The notes: generated by a model not told the origin, from the sequence alone. Positions 27,501-42,500 are shown, counted from the stretch's first letter. The stretch is DNA of 64,000 bases from Mytilus edulis (GCF_963676685.1 NC_092345.1:82649592-82713591), one strand, 5' to 3'. Translations and numbers: made by a program.

Positions 27501-30500
27501 GACCTTGAAACGAAAGATGTGATTATATGTGACATTGAGAAAGCCTTGGCAGAAAAAAGTGAAGAGTTAAAGGCCAGTCAGAATGTACTCACAGGCAATG
27601 ATTCACAAATTCAGACTTTTGAAGTAGAAATAAAAGAAAAAAACGAAGAACTTAGTAAGATGAAAGAAAAGTTTGACAGGTTACGTAATGAAGCCAAAAC
27701 AAGATTGAAAGATATCAAGGAAAACTTGGATCAAGCTACTCTTAAACTTCAAACTGAGAGTGAAGAGAAAGAAAAAATGAAACAAGATTATGAGATAGAG
27801 AAAGAACAAAGTACAACCAAGTATAATGTCAGAATCAAAGAACTAGAGGATAAACTGAGTGAAGGAGAAACAAATCTGAAAAACATGGAAGAGGGATTCA
27901 AAGTAAGGTTTGAGGAATTACAAAGTCAGTATAAAGATAATATGAATAAGATTAAAGAGCGTTACCAAGAAAAGATGGCTGAAAAGGAACAGGAACATGA
28001 AAAGGCCATAACAGAGTTACTGACTCAAAAAGACATGGGCACACAGGATGTGATGAAGACAATGAATGAACAAAAAGAGCGGCAATTTACTGAACTTTCA
28101 GAACAACATAAAACAGAGATCACTTCTCTGACTCAGGAATGGGAGGAAAAACTGAATAAAGAAAAACTTAGGGTTGATAATGAACTGCAGAAAACAACGG
28201 AGGATAAAGAAAATGAAGTCAAGAATATCAAAGATGAAATGGAACAAAAATTAAATGAACTGAGTAATGCTAAACTCACTTTGGAAAATGAAAGGGAGAA
28301 CATGTGCAAAAAACACAATGAAGAACTGCAAAATAGAGATCAGGCAAATGCAGAATATGTAGAGAAATGTAAAATTTTAGAGGCTAAAATTGAAGAATTA
28401 AATACTGCTTTGTTTACAGTGTCAGAAAAACATGATCATGAAAAGCAGGAAAAAGATCATATTATTTCTCAATCATCAGAGAGAATTAGTCAATTAGAAG
28501 AGGCTAATAGATCAATGGAAGAAATGTTACATGCATTAAATGATCAAACACAAAATAAAGACGATAGAATTAAATCCTTGGAAGAGGAATTAGATAATAA
28601 TGGTCAGAAGGTCAAATCAGAGTGTGAGTCACGAGTAAAAGAGATTGAGTCAGAGCTTATTCAAAAGGATGCTTTTGCTAAAGAGTTAGAAACACAGTGT
28701 AATGGTTTTCAGGTACAAATAGATAACTTAAATTCAATATTAAGTGAAAAAGATGAGAGGTTTAAGGATCTTGAGTCAAAGTGTGAGGAAATGAAATCTG
28801 AATGTGAAAATTTAAAGGAGGCAAAAGACAATGAATTAAAAGTTGTAAACGAGGAATATGAAAAACGATTGGCTGAAATGTCGGCCAATGATGTTGAACT
28901 ACAGTCAAATTTGACACAGTTAAATACCAAGGTCAACGAAGCAGAAGCAAAATTAGTTGATTGTATCCAGAGTTATGAAGTTCAAATCGAAGAATTAAAT
29001 TCTAAACTACAGAGAGAAACGGAAAGTTTTGAGGAACAAAAAGGCATGCTGAAAAAACAATTAGAAGACATGGATAAACAGGCAAAAATGACTTCTGAAG
29101 ACCTGGAGAATTCTCTCCAGTCAAAAGTACGAGAAGGTGAACAGAAATTACTAGAGCAGGCAGAGGTTCATAAAGCAGAGATTGTTTCTCTTGATGAACA
29201 GTGGAAAACTAGAAACAATGAATTGAAACAGAAAGTCAAAATAAAAATTCAGGACCTTCAAAATCAAGCAAAAGCTGAAAAGGAAGAATTTAATGCTAAA
29301 TTAGCTTCAGAGCAGGAAAGATTTAACACTGAAAACTCAGATTCAAAATCTAAAGTGAGTATATTGGAAGAAAGACTTGCGTCTGAAATTGTATCTGTTC
29401 AAGCCATTAGTGACCGTGAAGAAAAAGCAAAAATCAGAATTAGTGACTTAGAAAAAAAATTAAGTGCTGAACAAGAGGAAAAAGACTCGATTTCTGCTGA
29501 ACTTGTACATTCCAATACGAAGCTTTTACAATTAGAAGAAAATTCAGGGTCTTCTCAAATGGCCATTGTTGATTTAGAAAAACAGTTACGGGAACAAGGG
29601 AAAACAATTACAGAAAAGGAAAATACAATACTAAAATTAACAAGTGATTTTAATGAAAAAGAGACAAGGTTACAGGAGGTTAAAGCAAATTGCCAGGCTA
29701 TTGAACTTAAATTGAATGAAATTTCGGATAATTGTCAGAAATCTGTTGGAGACAGCTACCTTAAGATAACAAATTTAGAAAAGGAAGTATCGGAACGAGA
29801 AAAACAATGTAGTGAACTTCAAAAATTGTTGTGTGAAGAAGAACAAAATGTCCATTCTTTGGAAAATGAAGTTAAAAATATGCAAGAAAAATTGGAGTCT
29901 TCAGTTGGAAAAATGAAGGATTATGAAAACATTAAAGAGCAGTTAGATAATTCTAATATTAAAGTGAAAAACTTAGAAAGTGAATTGAACAAAGCTTTAT
30001 CAGAAAATACTGAAGCAGAAACATCATATCAAGAAAACTTGTCTGCATTTACTCAAAGCTTCAGTAGGGATAAATCTTTAGAAATTGAAACTATGGAAGC
30101 CAAGTATAAAGCTGAAATTGATGAATTGAATGAAAAATTGTCACTTGAAACAATCTTGAAAGGGAAATTTGAAAGTGAATTATGTGAGTTAAAACAAAAG
30201 TATTCAGTAGAAATTGAGGAATTAACACAGAAATGTGACATGGATAGTACTTCTAAAGTGTCAGAGTATAAGAAAAAAGCTGAAAGTTACATTTCACAAG
30301 TAAAAAAACAGATGCAAATAGAAAAAGAATCTTTACTCACTCAACATTCCAAACAAATATCAGACATTGAGGAAAGGTGTCAGAGATTACAGTTTCAGGT
30401 AGAGGAAGTATCATCAGAGAGAGATAAACTGTTAAAACAGCATGAAAGTGAAAAGTCACATCTCCAACAGATGTTAGACTCTGAACAAAAATCTAAAGAC

Positions 30501-33500
30501 ATCTTAGTTACGGAACAAGAACAAAAATCTGAATCAAATTCACAAGAAATGAAAAATTTACAACAAAAGCTAGAGGAACTGTCACATGATAAAGAGGAAC
30601 TGTCACATGATAAAGAGGAACTAAATAAGCAGATTCTAGAACTGGAATCCAAACTAGCTAAATTGTCCGAATCATATCAGTCTGATTTAAAACAATTAAA
30701 ATCAGAAAAAAATAAAATTGAAAAAGAACTAAGTGATTTTAAGCGAGACAAGGAGGAAAATAGGGAATCATTGGTAAACGAACAGGAAGAAGAATTAAAG
30801 AAAATGAAAAAACATTATGAGGAGTTGTTACAGGATACAGAGAATGACCATAACGGCAAGATCAAAGAACTGGTCAAGGAATTCAACAAGACATTGGCAG
30901 GCAAAGAGAAAGAATTTGAGAAAACATTCTCTAATGCTTTAGGTAAGGTTATCTATCAGCATATAACAATCATTGTATCAAAGCAATTTTTATCACTTTT
31001 ATTATACAGTAGATTCACTCTTATGCTTATTTTCACATGACTATACCATTTAACTCCGTAAAGTTCAATCTAGGATTCCCATGAAATAAGTAAATGACCC
31101 ATTAATTTGTAGGAGAGGTGTCATATATTTCCAAATAGAAATAACATCTTTAAATTACTATTGTATTTTATTGAACTTGATGAAATAATGATGCATTTCA
31201 TGATGTCCAAATGTAAACATCATTTCTTTAAAATCTGATCTACTGGCCAGTTGTATATTCTTTGTCTAATTAAAAGACATGATAAACAGTTACAAAAACA
31301 AACTAGGCATAAAGCTTAAATATCATGAAACATATATCATCGAAATAAAAAAAAATGAAACAAAAAAGTTCTGTCAGGTTTAAGAAATGTCTATTAAAAA
31401 AATAGTGTGTTTTTATTAACAGATAAATCTCAAAGAGGAGAAGACCGCCTATTCCAAGACCATAACCAGACAGTGACAGACCTACACAAAGAATTACAGG
31501 AGAAAGATGAGGCTTATGATAAAATGAATGAAGAATGGGAGGGAAGATTAATGGTAGGACTAACAGTTTTATCTTAACAATTCTTCAATCAATGTTTGGC
31601 TTAGTATCAGCTTTAATGAGTCCGAGAAGGGGAAAACTGGTGGCCCATATTTGGTCTTGATAACTTCAACAGAAACGGGGGGAGAGCATGCCAAAAAAAT
31701 GTTGGAAGGAAAAAAAAAGAAAAAAATATTAGAAAAACAATAAGGTCTTTCCACGCGTAGAGGAGACCTTAAAAATATTAAAAAAAACAATAAGTAAGGT
31801 CTTTTTCTCACGAAGAGGAAAGACCTTAAATATGTGTGTGTGTTATGGGAGATGGGGAGAAGTAGCTTGTTTTGTTGTTCAGTGTAGTTTTCTTATACAT
31901 TCACTTTGTCAATGACTTTAGTTAGAATATCTGAAATTTGAAATGAAGTCCTTAGATGCAAGCCTTTTAATTCTGATGAAGCAAAAAATATATATATATA
32001 CTTGTCAAGAAAATTACATTAACAGTGAATGAATAATAGTATCTGTTCCAGGAATATCAAGTCATTAGGAACGTAATTTATAGAATAGGAGTTATCTTCC
32101 TTTGTCCATAATTGTAGATGAACAACTACCATTAATATATTGCCTCAAAACTCATACTATTGCTTTCACTGCTTAATACAATGCAATCTTTACTCTTCAA
32201 TGCTCACAAGTACTTGGAATATAGATATTGATTTTATTATCAATCTTTATATATACATGTATTATGCTGTAGGACAAAGACTTGGAAATATTATCTCAAG
32301 TATCAGAATTAAAACAAGAGATTACAAGCTTGAAGCAGCAGCATCAGGTAGAGATATGGGAATTACAGGAGAAATTTAAAAAGTCACATGGAGAATCCAT
32401 CATTCAGAAAGAGGTTATGCAAAAACAGGAAGTGAGTGCTCTAACACAGGAATGGAATAAGGAGAGACAGGTAAGAATTGGATTTAAAGAAGGTGGGTAT
32501 ACAGGTTGTTTGATCTTAGGGAAGTGGTCTCAATGGCCCTAAATAGATGTTGTTGGCATACAAACATTGATTGATACAAGAATATTGTGTAAAAATAAAT
32601 TTAAAATTGAACATGCTTAGCACAAGCCATTTCTAGATACAGGTTGCTTGAATATGGATTCAGATGAGGTAACGTTTTTGGTTTGCGCACATCGGGGATG
32701 TTTTGACTTTATTTTGACAAAATTTTACGATACAGACTTCAAATAGAGAAATATTAGTTCAGGATTCTCTGTTATAAATGTTTGAAACAAAAAATTTCAT
32801 AAACATTATTTTTTGTCTAAATCAGAGCTAATGCTAGCTGTAGTTATCTTTTACTTTTGGAAGGCCACAGAAGACAGGTTTGTCTGTAGTTTTTCCTATG
32901 TAGATAAAATTGTGTAACTAAATAATTATGAATTTGGAATAATAAGTCCAATCTGGAATGTTAATATTTTATTTTGTTGATAGGACCACTAGACAAATAT
33001 ATAAATGCAATTATGAGTTTTAAGTTTATATGCATGTTGTTTTTTTGTTTAGTATGATGTTGTACAGCGAGCTACCGATTCCTCCATTATAGAACCACAG
33101 GTATTTTATTTCACTTTTGTTTCCTTTTTACTAATTCTTTTTTACTAATACTTATAACTCGTCTTTTAGATATAGAGAATGGTGCCACACATTTACAAAA
33201 TTTCAGTTTTGTTTCTTATTTTAAATAGCTTTCTTAAATAGTTTAAAACCTGTAATATATGTTGACAAATTATCTCATTAGCTCACCTGGCTCAAAGGGC
33301 CAAGTGAGCTTTCCTCATCACTTGTCATCCGGCGTCGTTAACTTTTACAAAAATCTTCTCCTCTGAAACAACTAGGCCAAATTTAACCAAACTTTGCCAC
33401 AATCATCATCGGGGTATCTAGTTTTAAAAATGTGTCCGGTAACCCGGCCAACCAACCAAGATTGCCCCCATGGCTAAAAATATAACATAGGGATAAAATG

Positions 33501-36500
33501 CAGTTTTTGGCTTACAACTCAAAAACCAAAGCATTTAGAGCAAATCTGACAAAAAGTTAAAATTGTTTATCAGGTCAACATCTATCTTCCCTGATATTTT
33601 CAGATGAATCTAACAACCCGTTGTTAGGTTTCTGCCCCTGAATTGGTAATTTTGCTGTTTTTGCTGTTTTTTGTTATTATCTTGAATATTATTATAGAGA
33701 GATAAACTGTAAACAGCAATAATGTTCAGTAAAGTAAATTTACAAATAAGTCAACATGACCAAAATGGTCTGACCCCTTTAGGATTTATTGCCCTTTATA
33801 GTCAATTTTTAACCATTTTCCGTAAATCTTAGTAATCTTTTAGTAAAAAAATTTCCTCTGAAATTGTGCCAAATTAAACCAAACTTGGCCACAATTATCA
33901 TTGGTGTATCTAGTTTAAAAAAAATGTGTCCTGTGACTCTGCCAACCAACCAAGACACCGCCATGGCTAAAAATAGGAACTTTGGGTAAAATGCAGTTTT
34001 TGGCTTATAACTAAAAAACCATAGCATTTAGAGCAAATCTGACAGGCGGTGAAATTGATTATCAGGTGAAGATCTATCTGCCCTGGAATTTTCAGATGAA
34101 TCAGATAACTGGTTGTTGGGTTACCTCCCATGAATTGGTAATTTTAAGGAAATTTTGGTGTTTTTTGTTATTATCTTGAATATTATTATAGATAGAGATA
34201 AACTGTAAACAGCAATAATGTACAGCAAAGTAAGACCTAAAAATAAGTCAACATGACCAAAATGGTCAATTGACCCCTAAGGAGTTATTGCCCTTTATAG
34301 TCAAATTTTAACAATTTTAATGAAATTTGTAAATTTTCACTAACATTTTCCACTGAAACTACTGGGCCAAGTTCATTATAGATAGAGCTAATTGAAAGCA
34401 GCAAGAATGTTTAGTAAAGTAAGATATACAAACACATCACCATCACCAAAACACAATTTTGTCATGAATCAATCTGTGTCCTTTGTTTAATATTCACTTA
34501 GACCAAGGTGAGCGACACAGGCTCTTTAGAGCCTCTAGTTTTCTTATTTACTTAAAAATATAATGTTTTAATGTATCTTTATTAAAAGACCTGCATGATT
34601 CACATCCAATAGTTTTTCATTAAGATTGTTATATAGTGACTGTATAGTCCACATAGAATTAATTGTTTAATGTCACTCGCCTTTTTGATTTTTAACTTAA
34701 CTAGCTATTAGGGTTAGTGTGAAGCACTCCATCTCTTGGTATTTTTCCTCAACTTTTTAAAACATCATCTCCAAAAGCATTAAGAAAATTTTAACCCAAA
34801 TAACTAATCTGAATCAACAAACATCTTATAAGAATGTATTATTTCCCAATTTCATCTAATAGACCTACCATTCAAACACAACTTTACTGAAAAAAGAATG
34901 TTGGGAAAATTCAGTGATAATAAATCATTCTGCAGAACCTTTGAACATATAGTACATTAATGATCCTCTTGACAAATATGATTTGTTACTGCATTTAAAT
35001 GGCTTTGTTACAACAGAATCTTTAAAACATGATCTCAACGCAAAAGTGAATTATCCAAATTGCTTTCTTGTCTCTAACCATTCTTAAAGAAAGCAGCTCG
35101 AGAGAATTTTATAATTAAAAAGAAATTAAAAAAACTGATAAATCCTGCAAAGGAAACATGGCAACCAAAACTTCATAGAAAATGATAGTGCGAGTGGAGC
35201 ATCCGTGTACTATGAACACATTCTTGTTTTTATATCCTTTTCAAATATTTTTCATGTTTTATGCCTCAGAGAAAGTAAGGGGATGAAATTACACTGTCAA
35301 AAGTTTTGGCTGATGAACTTTTAAATAATGTAATGATTTGAACAGTGCTTGGAAATCAAGACCCCCTTAACATAAAATTATCCATATTTTGAGTTAAGAG
35401 TCGATGAAGTTTTCTATATTTTTGATATAATTTGTCCCAAAAGTACCGGTAGTCTAAATTTCTTTATTTTAATATTTTATTTTAACATTTTCAGAGATTT
35501 CTTTCAAAATTTCTAGCATAGTTAATGAAATTTAACAAAACTGAAAATTTAAAACTTCCTCTAAATTCTTGCCATATTTCTGAGGCAATTGTAAAACTTT
35601 GTTAAATTGTAGCAGTGGTCATATGCAGTCCCATACATGAATCATATTCCTTTCATCTTTTTTACTTACTTGATCTTGCCAAGTTGTTAGATATCTTAAT
35701 TCTTTTTTATTATTTGACTGCATGTAATTTCTACATTCTTATGATTATTATTAGATTCCACTTGTTAGCAAACCTATGCAACATTTTTAGTTTGCCTATA
35801 TGAATTTGTTTGTTTATTGTTGTTAAAATTTAATGCTACTTTCAGCTCCCATGGCTATGTCATGGGTGCCAGATTTACTTGTCAGGAAAAGCATGAAAGA
35901 GAGAACAACTGACCTTTGATAGGAAATCTGGAAAAAACCTTGTCGATTCAGACTGAAGTAGTACACCCTTTGCCATTGGAAGTCTCATGGCACTACAATA
36001 GGGGTAAAATAGGATATTTGATGAAATTCCAGGTTATTAAATGACACAGACTGCTATTGAATAATCTGTGTTAGCTCTTTAAGTTGATATGTGTGATAAC
36101 ACCAACAAATTAGGTCAGACGATTTGTATGTCACAAATGGTACAAGTTTTTCATTTGTTAGAATTTGATCATAAACACCTGCAGTAGTAAATAATCAAAA
36201 TGAGGATGAGGTCTGTCATGCTCATTTAATAATTACTAATTTTGGATCTATATTTCAGGAATTACTACATCACAACCAGTTAGCTATTAGTGCTTTACAG
36301 CCAGGCTCAACTAACATTCCCCAATTACAGCAACAGGTTGTCTTACTCACAAGGAGACTGGATGAAATAAAGGAACAACATAGGTGAGCTATGTTTATAC
36401 CCTACAAAACACACTTATTTATAGGAGTTCATTGTTAACTCCAAAATTTTTAAATTCTTTAAAAATCTTAAAAGACAGATCTCGAATTCATACATTTTAA

Positions 36501-39500
36501 TCCTGTATCCTGTAGTCCAGATTTCACAGACTCATCACTTTCACTCCAGAATATTTAAGTACATGTTTCCTGTTAAAGTTTACCACACCAAGACCATATT
36601 TATATGTAATTGATTCATTTTATGAGCTATTAACTGGCTTTTACTTAGGTAAAGTTATCAATGTTGTTTGGTGTACTATTAACTGGTATTTACTTAGGTA
36701 AAGTTAACAAAGTTGTTTGGTGTACAGCTGCTAACTGGGATTTACATATATTTTTTCTAAATGAGGTGAGTTGCTATAAAATTTAAAGCATTACCTAGGA
36801 AAAGCATTCATGGTTATATACATATTGAAAACTTGAAATTACAACACCCTCAAGTAATTATAACAAATGTGTAATAATATTCATTAAGATTCCTTCTCTT
36901 GTAGACTAGAGATAGCAGAACTACAAGGTAGAAGCGAGATGAACTCTCTACAGCCTCCACTTATTGACACACCCTTTCTATTGTAGACTAGAGATAGCAG
37001 AACTACAAGGTAGAAGTGAGATGAACTCTCTACAGCCTCCACTCATTGACACATCCTTTCTATTGTATACTAGAGATAGCAGAACTACAAGGTAGAAGTG
37101 AGATGAACTCTCTACAGCCTCCACTTATTGACACACCCTTTCTATTGTAGACTAGAGATAGCAGAACTACAAGGTAGAAGTGAGATGAACTCTCTACAGC
37201 CTCCACTCTTTGACACATCCTTTCTATTGTAGACTAGAGATAGCAGAACTACAAGGTTGAAGTGAGATGAATTCTCTACAGCCTCCACTCTTTGACACAC
37301 CCTTTCTATTGTAGACTAGAGATAGCAGAACTACAAGGTTGAAGTGAGATGAACTCTCTACAGCCTCCACTCATTGACACACCCTTTCTATTGTAGACTA
37401 GAGATAGCAGAACTACAAGGTAGAAGTGAGATGAATTCTCTACAGCCTCCACTCTTTGACACATCCTTTCTATTGTAGACTAGAGATAGCAGAACTACAA
37501 GGTAGAAGTGAGATGAATTCTCTACAGCCTCCACTCATTGACACACCCTTTCTATTGTAGACTAGAGATAGCAGAACTACAAGGTAGAAGTGAGATGAAC
37601 TCTCTACAGCCTCCACTTATTGACACACCCTTTCTATTGTAGACTAGAGATAGCAGAACTACAAGGTAGAAGTGAGATGAATTCTCTACAGCCTCCACTT
37701 ATTGACACACCCTTTCTATTGTAGACTAGAGATAGCAGAACTACAAGGTAGAAGTGAGATGAACTCTCTACAGCCTCCACTCTTTGACACATCCTTTCTA
37801 TTGTAGACTAGAGATAGCAGAACTACAAGGTTGAAGTGAGATGAATTCTCTACAGCCTCCACTCTTTGACACACCCTTTCTATTGTAGACTAGAGATAGC
37901 AGAACTACAAGGTTGAAGTGAGATGAACTCTCTACAGCCTCCACTCATTGACACACCCTTTCTATTGTAGACTAGAGATAGCAGAACTACAAGGTAGAAG
38001 TGAGATGAATTCTCTACAGCCTCCACTCTTTGACACATCCTTTCTATTGTAGACTAGAGATAGCAGAACTACAAGGTAGAAGTGAGATGAATTCTCTACA
38101 GCCTCCACTCATTGACACACCCTTTCTATTGTAGACTAGAGATAGCAGAACTACAAGGTAGAAGTGAGATGAACTCTCTACAGCCTCCACTTATTGACAC
38201 ACCCTTTCTATTGTAGACTAGAGATAGCAGAACTACAAGGTAGAAGTGAGATGAATTCTCTACAGCCTCCACTTATTGACACACCCTTTCTATTGTAGAC
38301 TAGAGATAGCAGAACTACAAGGTAGAAGTGAGATGAATTCTTTACAGCCTCCACTCATTGACACACCCTTCAGGAAGAAACGAGTTCATTTTGAAGATCA
38401 GACAGAACAAGCTCAGAATATGGAACTGATGAATATAGATTTGGAGGTAAACATGATTTACAAATATGAGATTTGTGAATTGTTAAAAGACTTTATATAT
38501 ACCAAAATTAGAATGTTACCAATATCATTCGAAAATGACAGAAGCTGTGCTAAATTGTCAAGTAATTATTAAGCTTTGGAGATTAATGCTTGTGTGCCAG
38601 GTATTTCATGTTTAAAAGTTAAAAAAGAATTATACTGATTTCATTGATTTTTATAAGCCCATTTAAGGGATGTATTTAGGTATACTGTTGTGTCTGTCCA
38701 TCTGTCTGTCTGGTCATCCGTCCTTCGTCAACATGTCGGCCATTAACTCACAAATGCTTCAACCAATTTGCATAACTTTTGGTGAATTGCTTATATCTAT
38801 TGACGTGAGATTCCTTTCGTTTTTATAAATTTTTGATTATAAGTTTCCGATTCATTAAAGAAAGTGGGATTTTCCAGTTTTTGGACAATAACTCGAGAAT
38901 GCTTTCATCAACTTGCAAGAAATTTTGGTGAATTGTTGATATCTATTGACATGGTCTCCCTTTTGATTTTTATAAATTTTAGGTTCTATGTTTCAGAGTT
39001 ACAGAGTTTTATTCATTTAAAATAGGAGGGGTCCATTTTTTGGACAATAACCCCCCCCCCCAAAAAAAAAAAATTCAGTAGTTTCTCATGAAACTTTGGT
39101 GCATTGTTTATATTGATTAATGTAAGCTCACTTTAGAATTTTATTAATTTTACATTTTAAATTTCCGTGTTATGGAGTTTTATTCCTTAAAAAAGGCGGG
39201 TTTTTACAGTTTTTGGACAATAACTCAAAAACACTTTCAGCAATTCTCATGAAACTTAGGTGAATTGTTTATATCTAATGATGTAAGCTCCCTTTTGATT
39301 TTCATTAATCTGATATAAGTATTGAGAAGTAATTGAACTTTATTCTTTGAAAATGTGCCAGGCATATTATGCGCTCATAGTGCAGCTGTTTATTTTACCT
39401 GATAGGATAATACAGAGTGTTAAAAAGAGATTATTTTGTTTTATTAATATTTCAGGCCAAACTACAACAAGTAAAAACTGAACTAGCTCAGACCAAAATC

Positions 39501-42500
39501 AGGGAGAATGAACTAAATAATAAGGTATATTACAGATCAATCCCTTTCTTTTGTTATCTTTGTTTTGCTTAACATTATTACATTAACATGAGCACTTCAA
39601 GCCATTGGGTCTTTATATTGGTCAATGAATTAAAGTAGTATATATGTAATAAATTCCAGTAAGAAATCAAGCTGACTAGTCTAGATTGCCATAATTTACA
39701 TCTAGAATTCAATATTCAATCTGTATGTATGTTTTATTATGATGCTTTATTTAAAACAAGAGTCATTTCTATGCTGGTTAATCATGAATTATTTTTGTGT
39801 TTTTTGTTTAACTGTTATATAAATACATTGTACTTTTTAGTTACACCATTATGAAGGAAGACATGGAGATATTGATTCACCACCTCTTAGTCCTGGTTAC
39901 CATGCCACTGGTCCCCTGTTGCAGGAACCAACTCAGTGTGAGGTCAGTTATCTCCCCTAGTTTTCAAGTTTACTACATTGACAATATGCAAAATATAGAG
40001 TCTCTGAGCTTTGTTTTTATCATACTACTGATTATTGCATGCAAAAAAATGAAGAGTAAAGGCCAAAGGTTAATTGCTTTCACACCTCTCAGAATATTTT
40101 TTTATTCACCACAAATCAATTTACCTTTATGGAACCTTAGATATTATACCTCATAAGTTATCTAGTAATGAATTGGATTATACCTCTTCACTTTCTCCTT
40201 ATGTTAATTTTAATAATGAATTATTTGGCATTATCTTTTCACATATAATGTGTCCTTAAACCAAGCCCAGATATGTAGCATGTGGGATAATAATTGCAAG
40301 CTAATTGGTAGGGCTGCTATTATGGCTATAGTCCGTTTGACTTCTATAAATCTTCAAAAAATAATTCTTAAAATTTCATTTTTAAAGATAAATATTTTTT
40401 TTCTTCATGTATGTTAATGTATGATATATACGAACTCTGACTATGCATATCATAATTTTAAACCTATAATCAAAAAAGTTACTCATTAGGGCTCTATGTT
40501 ACTTCAATTTATTTTAATATAAAATACTCAATGGAGTACGTATGAGTAGTGTAACAGCCTTCCATTCAAAACAAAAACATTAGACATGTGCTCTAAACCT
40601 GTTTTATTGTACCATGTGACTTTACTCATTTAAATAACTCTGGTCATGTGATTACTGAGCTTTCTGTAGAGAAATACAAAAGCATGCACACATGACCAGA
40701 GTTATTTTTTGAAGATTTATAGAAATCAAACGGACTTTAATATAAGACCTCATTACTGTTGAATTTTTTTATTCTCTCTGAAACATCCTTGTTTGCATCC
40801 AATTTGGCCTTGAGGGGGAGTCATGCTTTTTACCTCACTAAAATAGTTCTATCTTCATGGAAATATTCATCTTAATCTGATTTATTTTTTTAGTATCTGA
40901 AGAACATACTATACCAGTATATGATGGGAAGAGAGACCAAGGTGTGTATTGAATCGTACTTGAAGATCATGATTTGTGTTATATTTCTATTCCTGTCATC
41001 AGAAATGTACTTTGTACACTCTTTTACTATTCATTTAAAAATTGCATCTTTTACTGTCATTTAGATTTTATTTTACCATTTCCTTTAAGAGAGAAAGCTA
41101 CTTTGCTTCCTTAGGAACTTGACTCCAACATATGAAATATTTTGAAATTTTGGTTCCTGACCAAACTATTGGAATTGAAGTATTTTATTTTCTTATTTAC
41201 AGACTCTATCTAGAGTAATAGGAACTGTAGTACATTTTAATGATGAACAAATGAGGAAAGTGGTTGCTAGAGAAGATGCCAAAACTAATGTAAGTATATA
41301 AACATTGATATCAGATAATCTTCAAAATGAATAAGTATGAAAAGATTTGAAAATGGAAGCTTTATTGGATTGTAATAAAATTATCATAATTGTATCAAGT
41401 CAATAAAATCTGCTACCTAAGTATTTAAGTGGATTTTGGTGAGCCACAAATTGAATATTAATGTTATTTCTAATTTCCTTTCGGCTTGTGTGCAGATTTA
41501 AGAAAAAGGTTGACTTTAAATATCCCAGAATAGTCAGTTTTTTCTCAATTCACGAAAATTATTATCCAAGAAAAAAAGGAATACAGTCAAACAACAACAA
41601 TAACACTAATCCTGAGATAACTATTCTGATTAATTTGGTCTTATATATTATGCACTGAAATTTTAAACTTGGAAGTAATATTATTACATAGGTGTCAATT
41701 CTGAAAACTTCTATAATGTGAGATTTCCATTAGCAACATTCGTTGTGTATGGATATTCATGTGCACTGTAAAGCTCTATTATGTAACCTACAAAATTTAA
41801 AATGTGAGGGTACAATTTCTGAGTTGGGTGTTTTTTTTTAATATTTGACAGAGTTGACATCTATGTAGATATTTGTTCATAATTGGTACTAGTAAAGTGT
41901 ATTTTGCTTATTGATAATGCTGCTCCCTAGGAACCTTTGTCTGACAGAAAATTTATATGTATTTAAAGTGAGTTTGAATTTCTATGTCTGCTGGGTAATG
42001 ATTCTTACCAAGCTTTGCATGACAAAAAAGATTATCTTTTAGCAGTAACCCATGACACACACTAAAACATTTTACATGGTTCTGAAGCTTTGCTATATTA
42101 TCCACAGGTCTGATCCAGGATATTTCTCGGGTTTGTTATATTTCTTCTTATCTTTCCATGGGGATTTCCTTACTGTTTGTCTAGTCATTAAAAATTAGAA
42201 AAAACGTAAATGTATAGGAATATAAAAAGGATGAAAATAATATTGTAGAATTGAATTGCCGTACCAATACTATGTATATAATTTTGACATTATGCTATAA
42301 ACAGAAAAGAATATTTTACTTGTCTGATCAATAGCTTATTGCACAAAAAAATGATATTGATAAGTTGTATTTAGCATCACTCTTTTAAAGACTTTTAATA
42401 GTATACATATGTATACCCTGTGCTCATGAAATCCTATTTCCTTTCAATACATATGCATGGGGCTTTGGTGTTGGTTCATTTCTGTTTATACACTGTAAAC

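Noticed and set aside
28133-28318. - strand frames within the giant golgin exon (also 27122-27412, 28709-28936, 30053-30241, 30395-30652)
   Set aside because: They are Ser/Phe-rich shadows of Glu/Lys-rich coiled-coil coding sequence.
30943-31040. C-terminal extension of the giant golgin exon to 31040
   Set aside because: It follows a strong GTAAGG donor, is hydrophobic unlike the coiled coil, and the next exon joins in phase 1.
36905-38298. CRISPR array or minisatellite-coded protein repeat
   Set aside because: The genome is animal, there are no unique spacers, and every unit carries an in-frame stop at its TAG.
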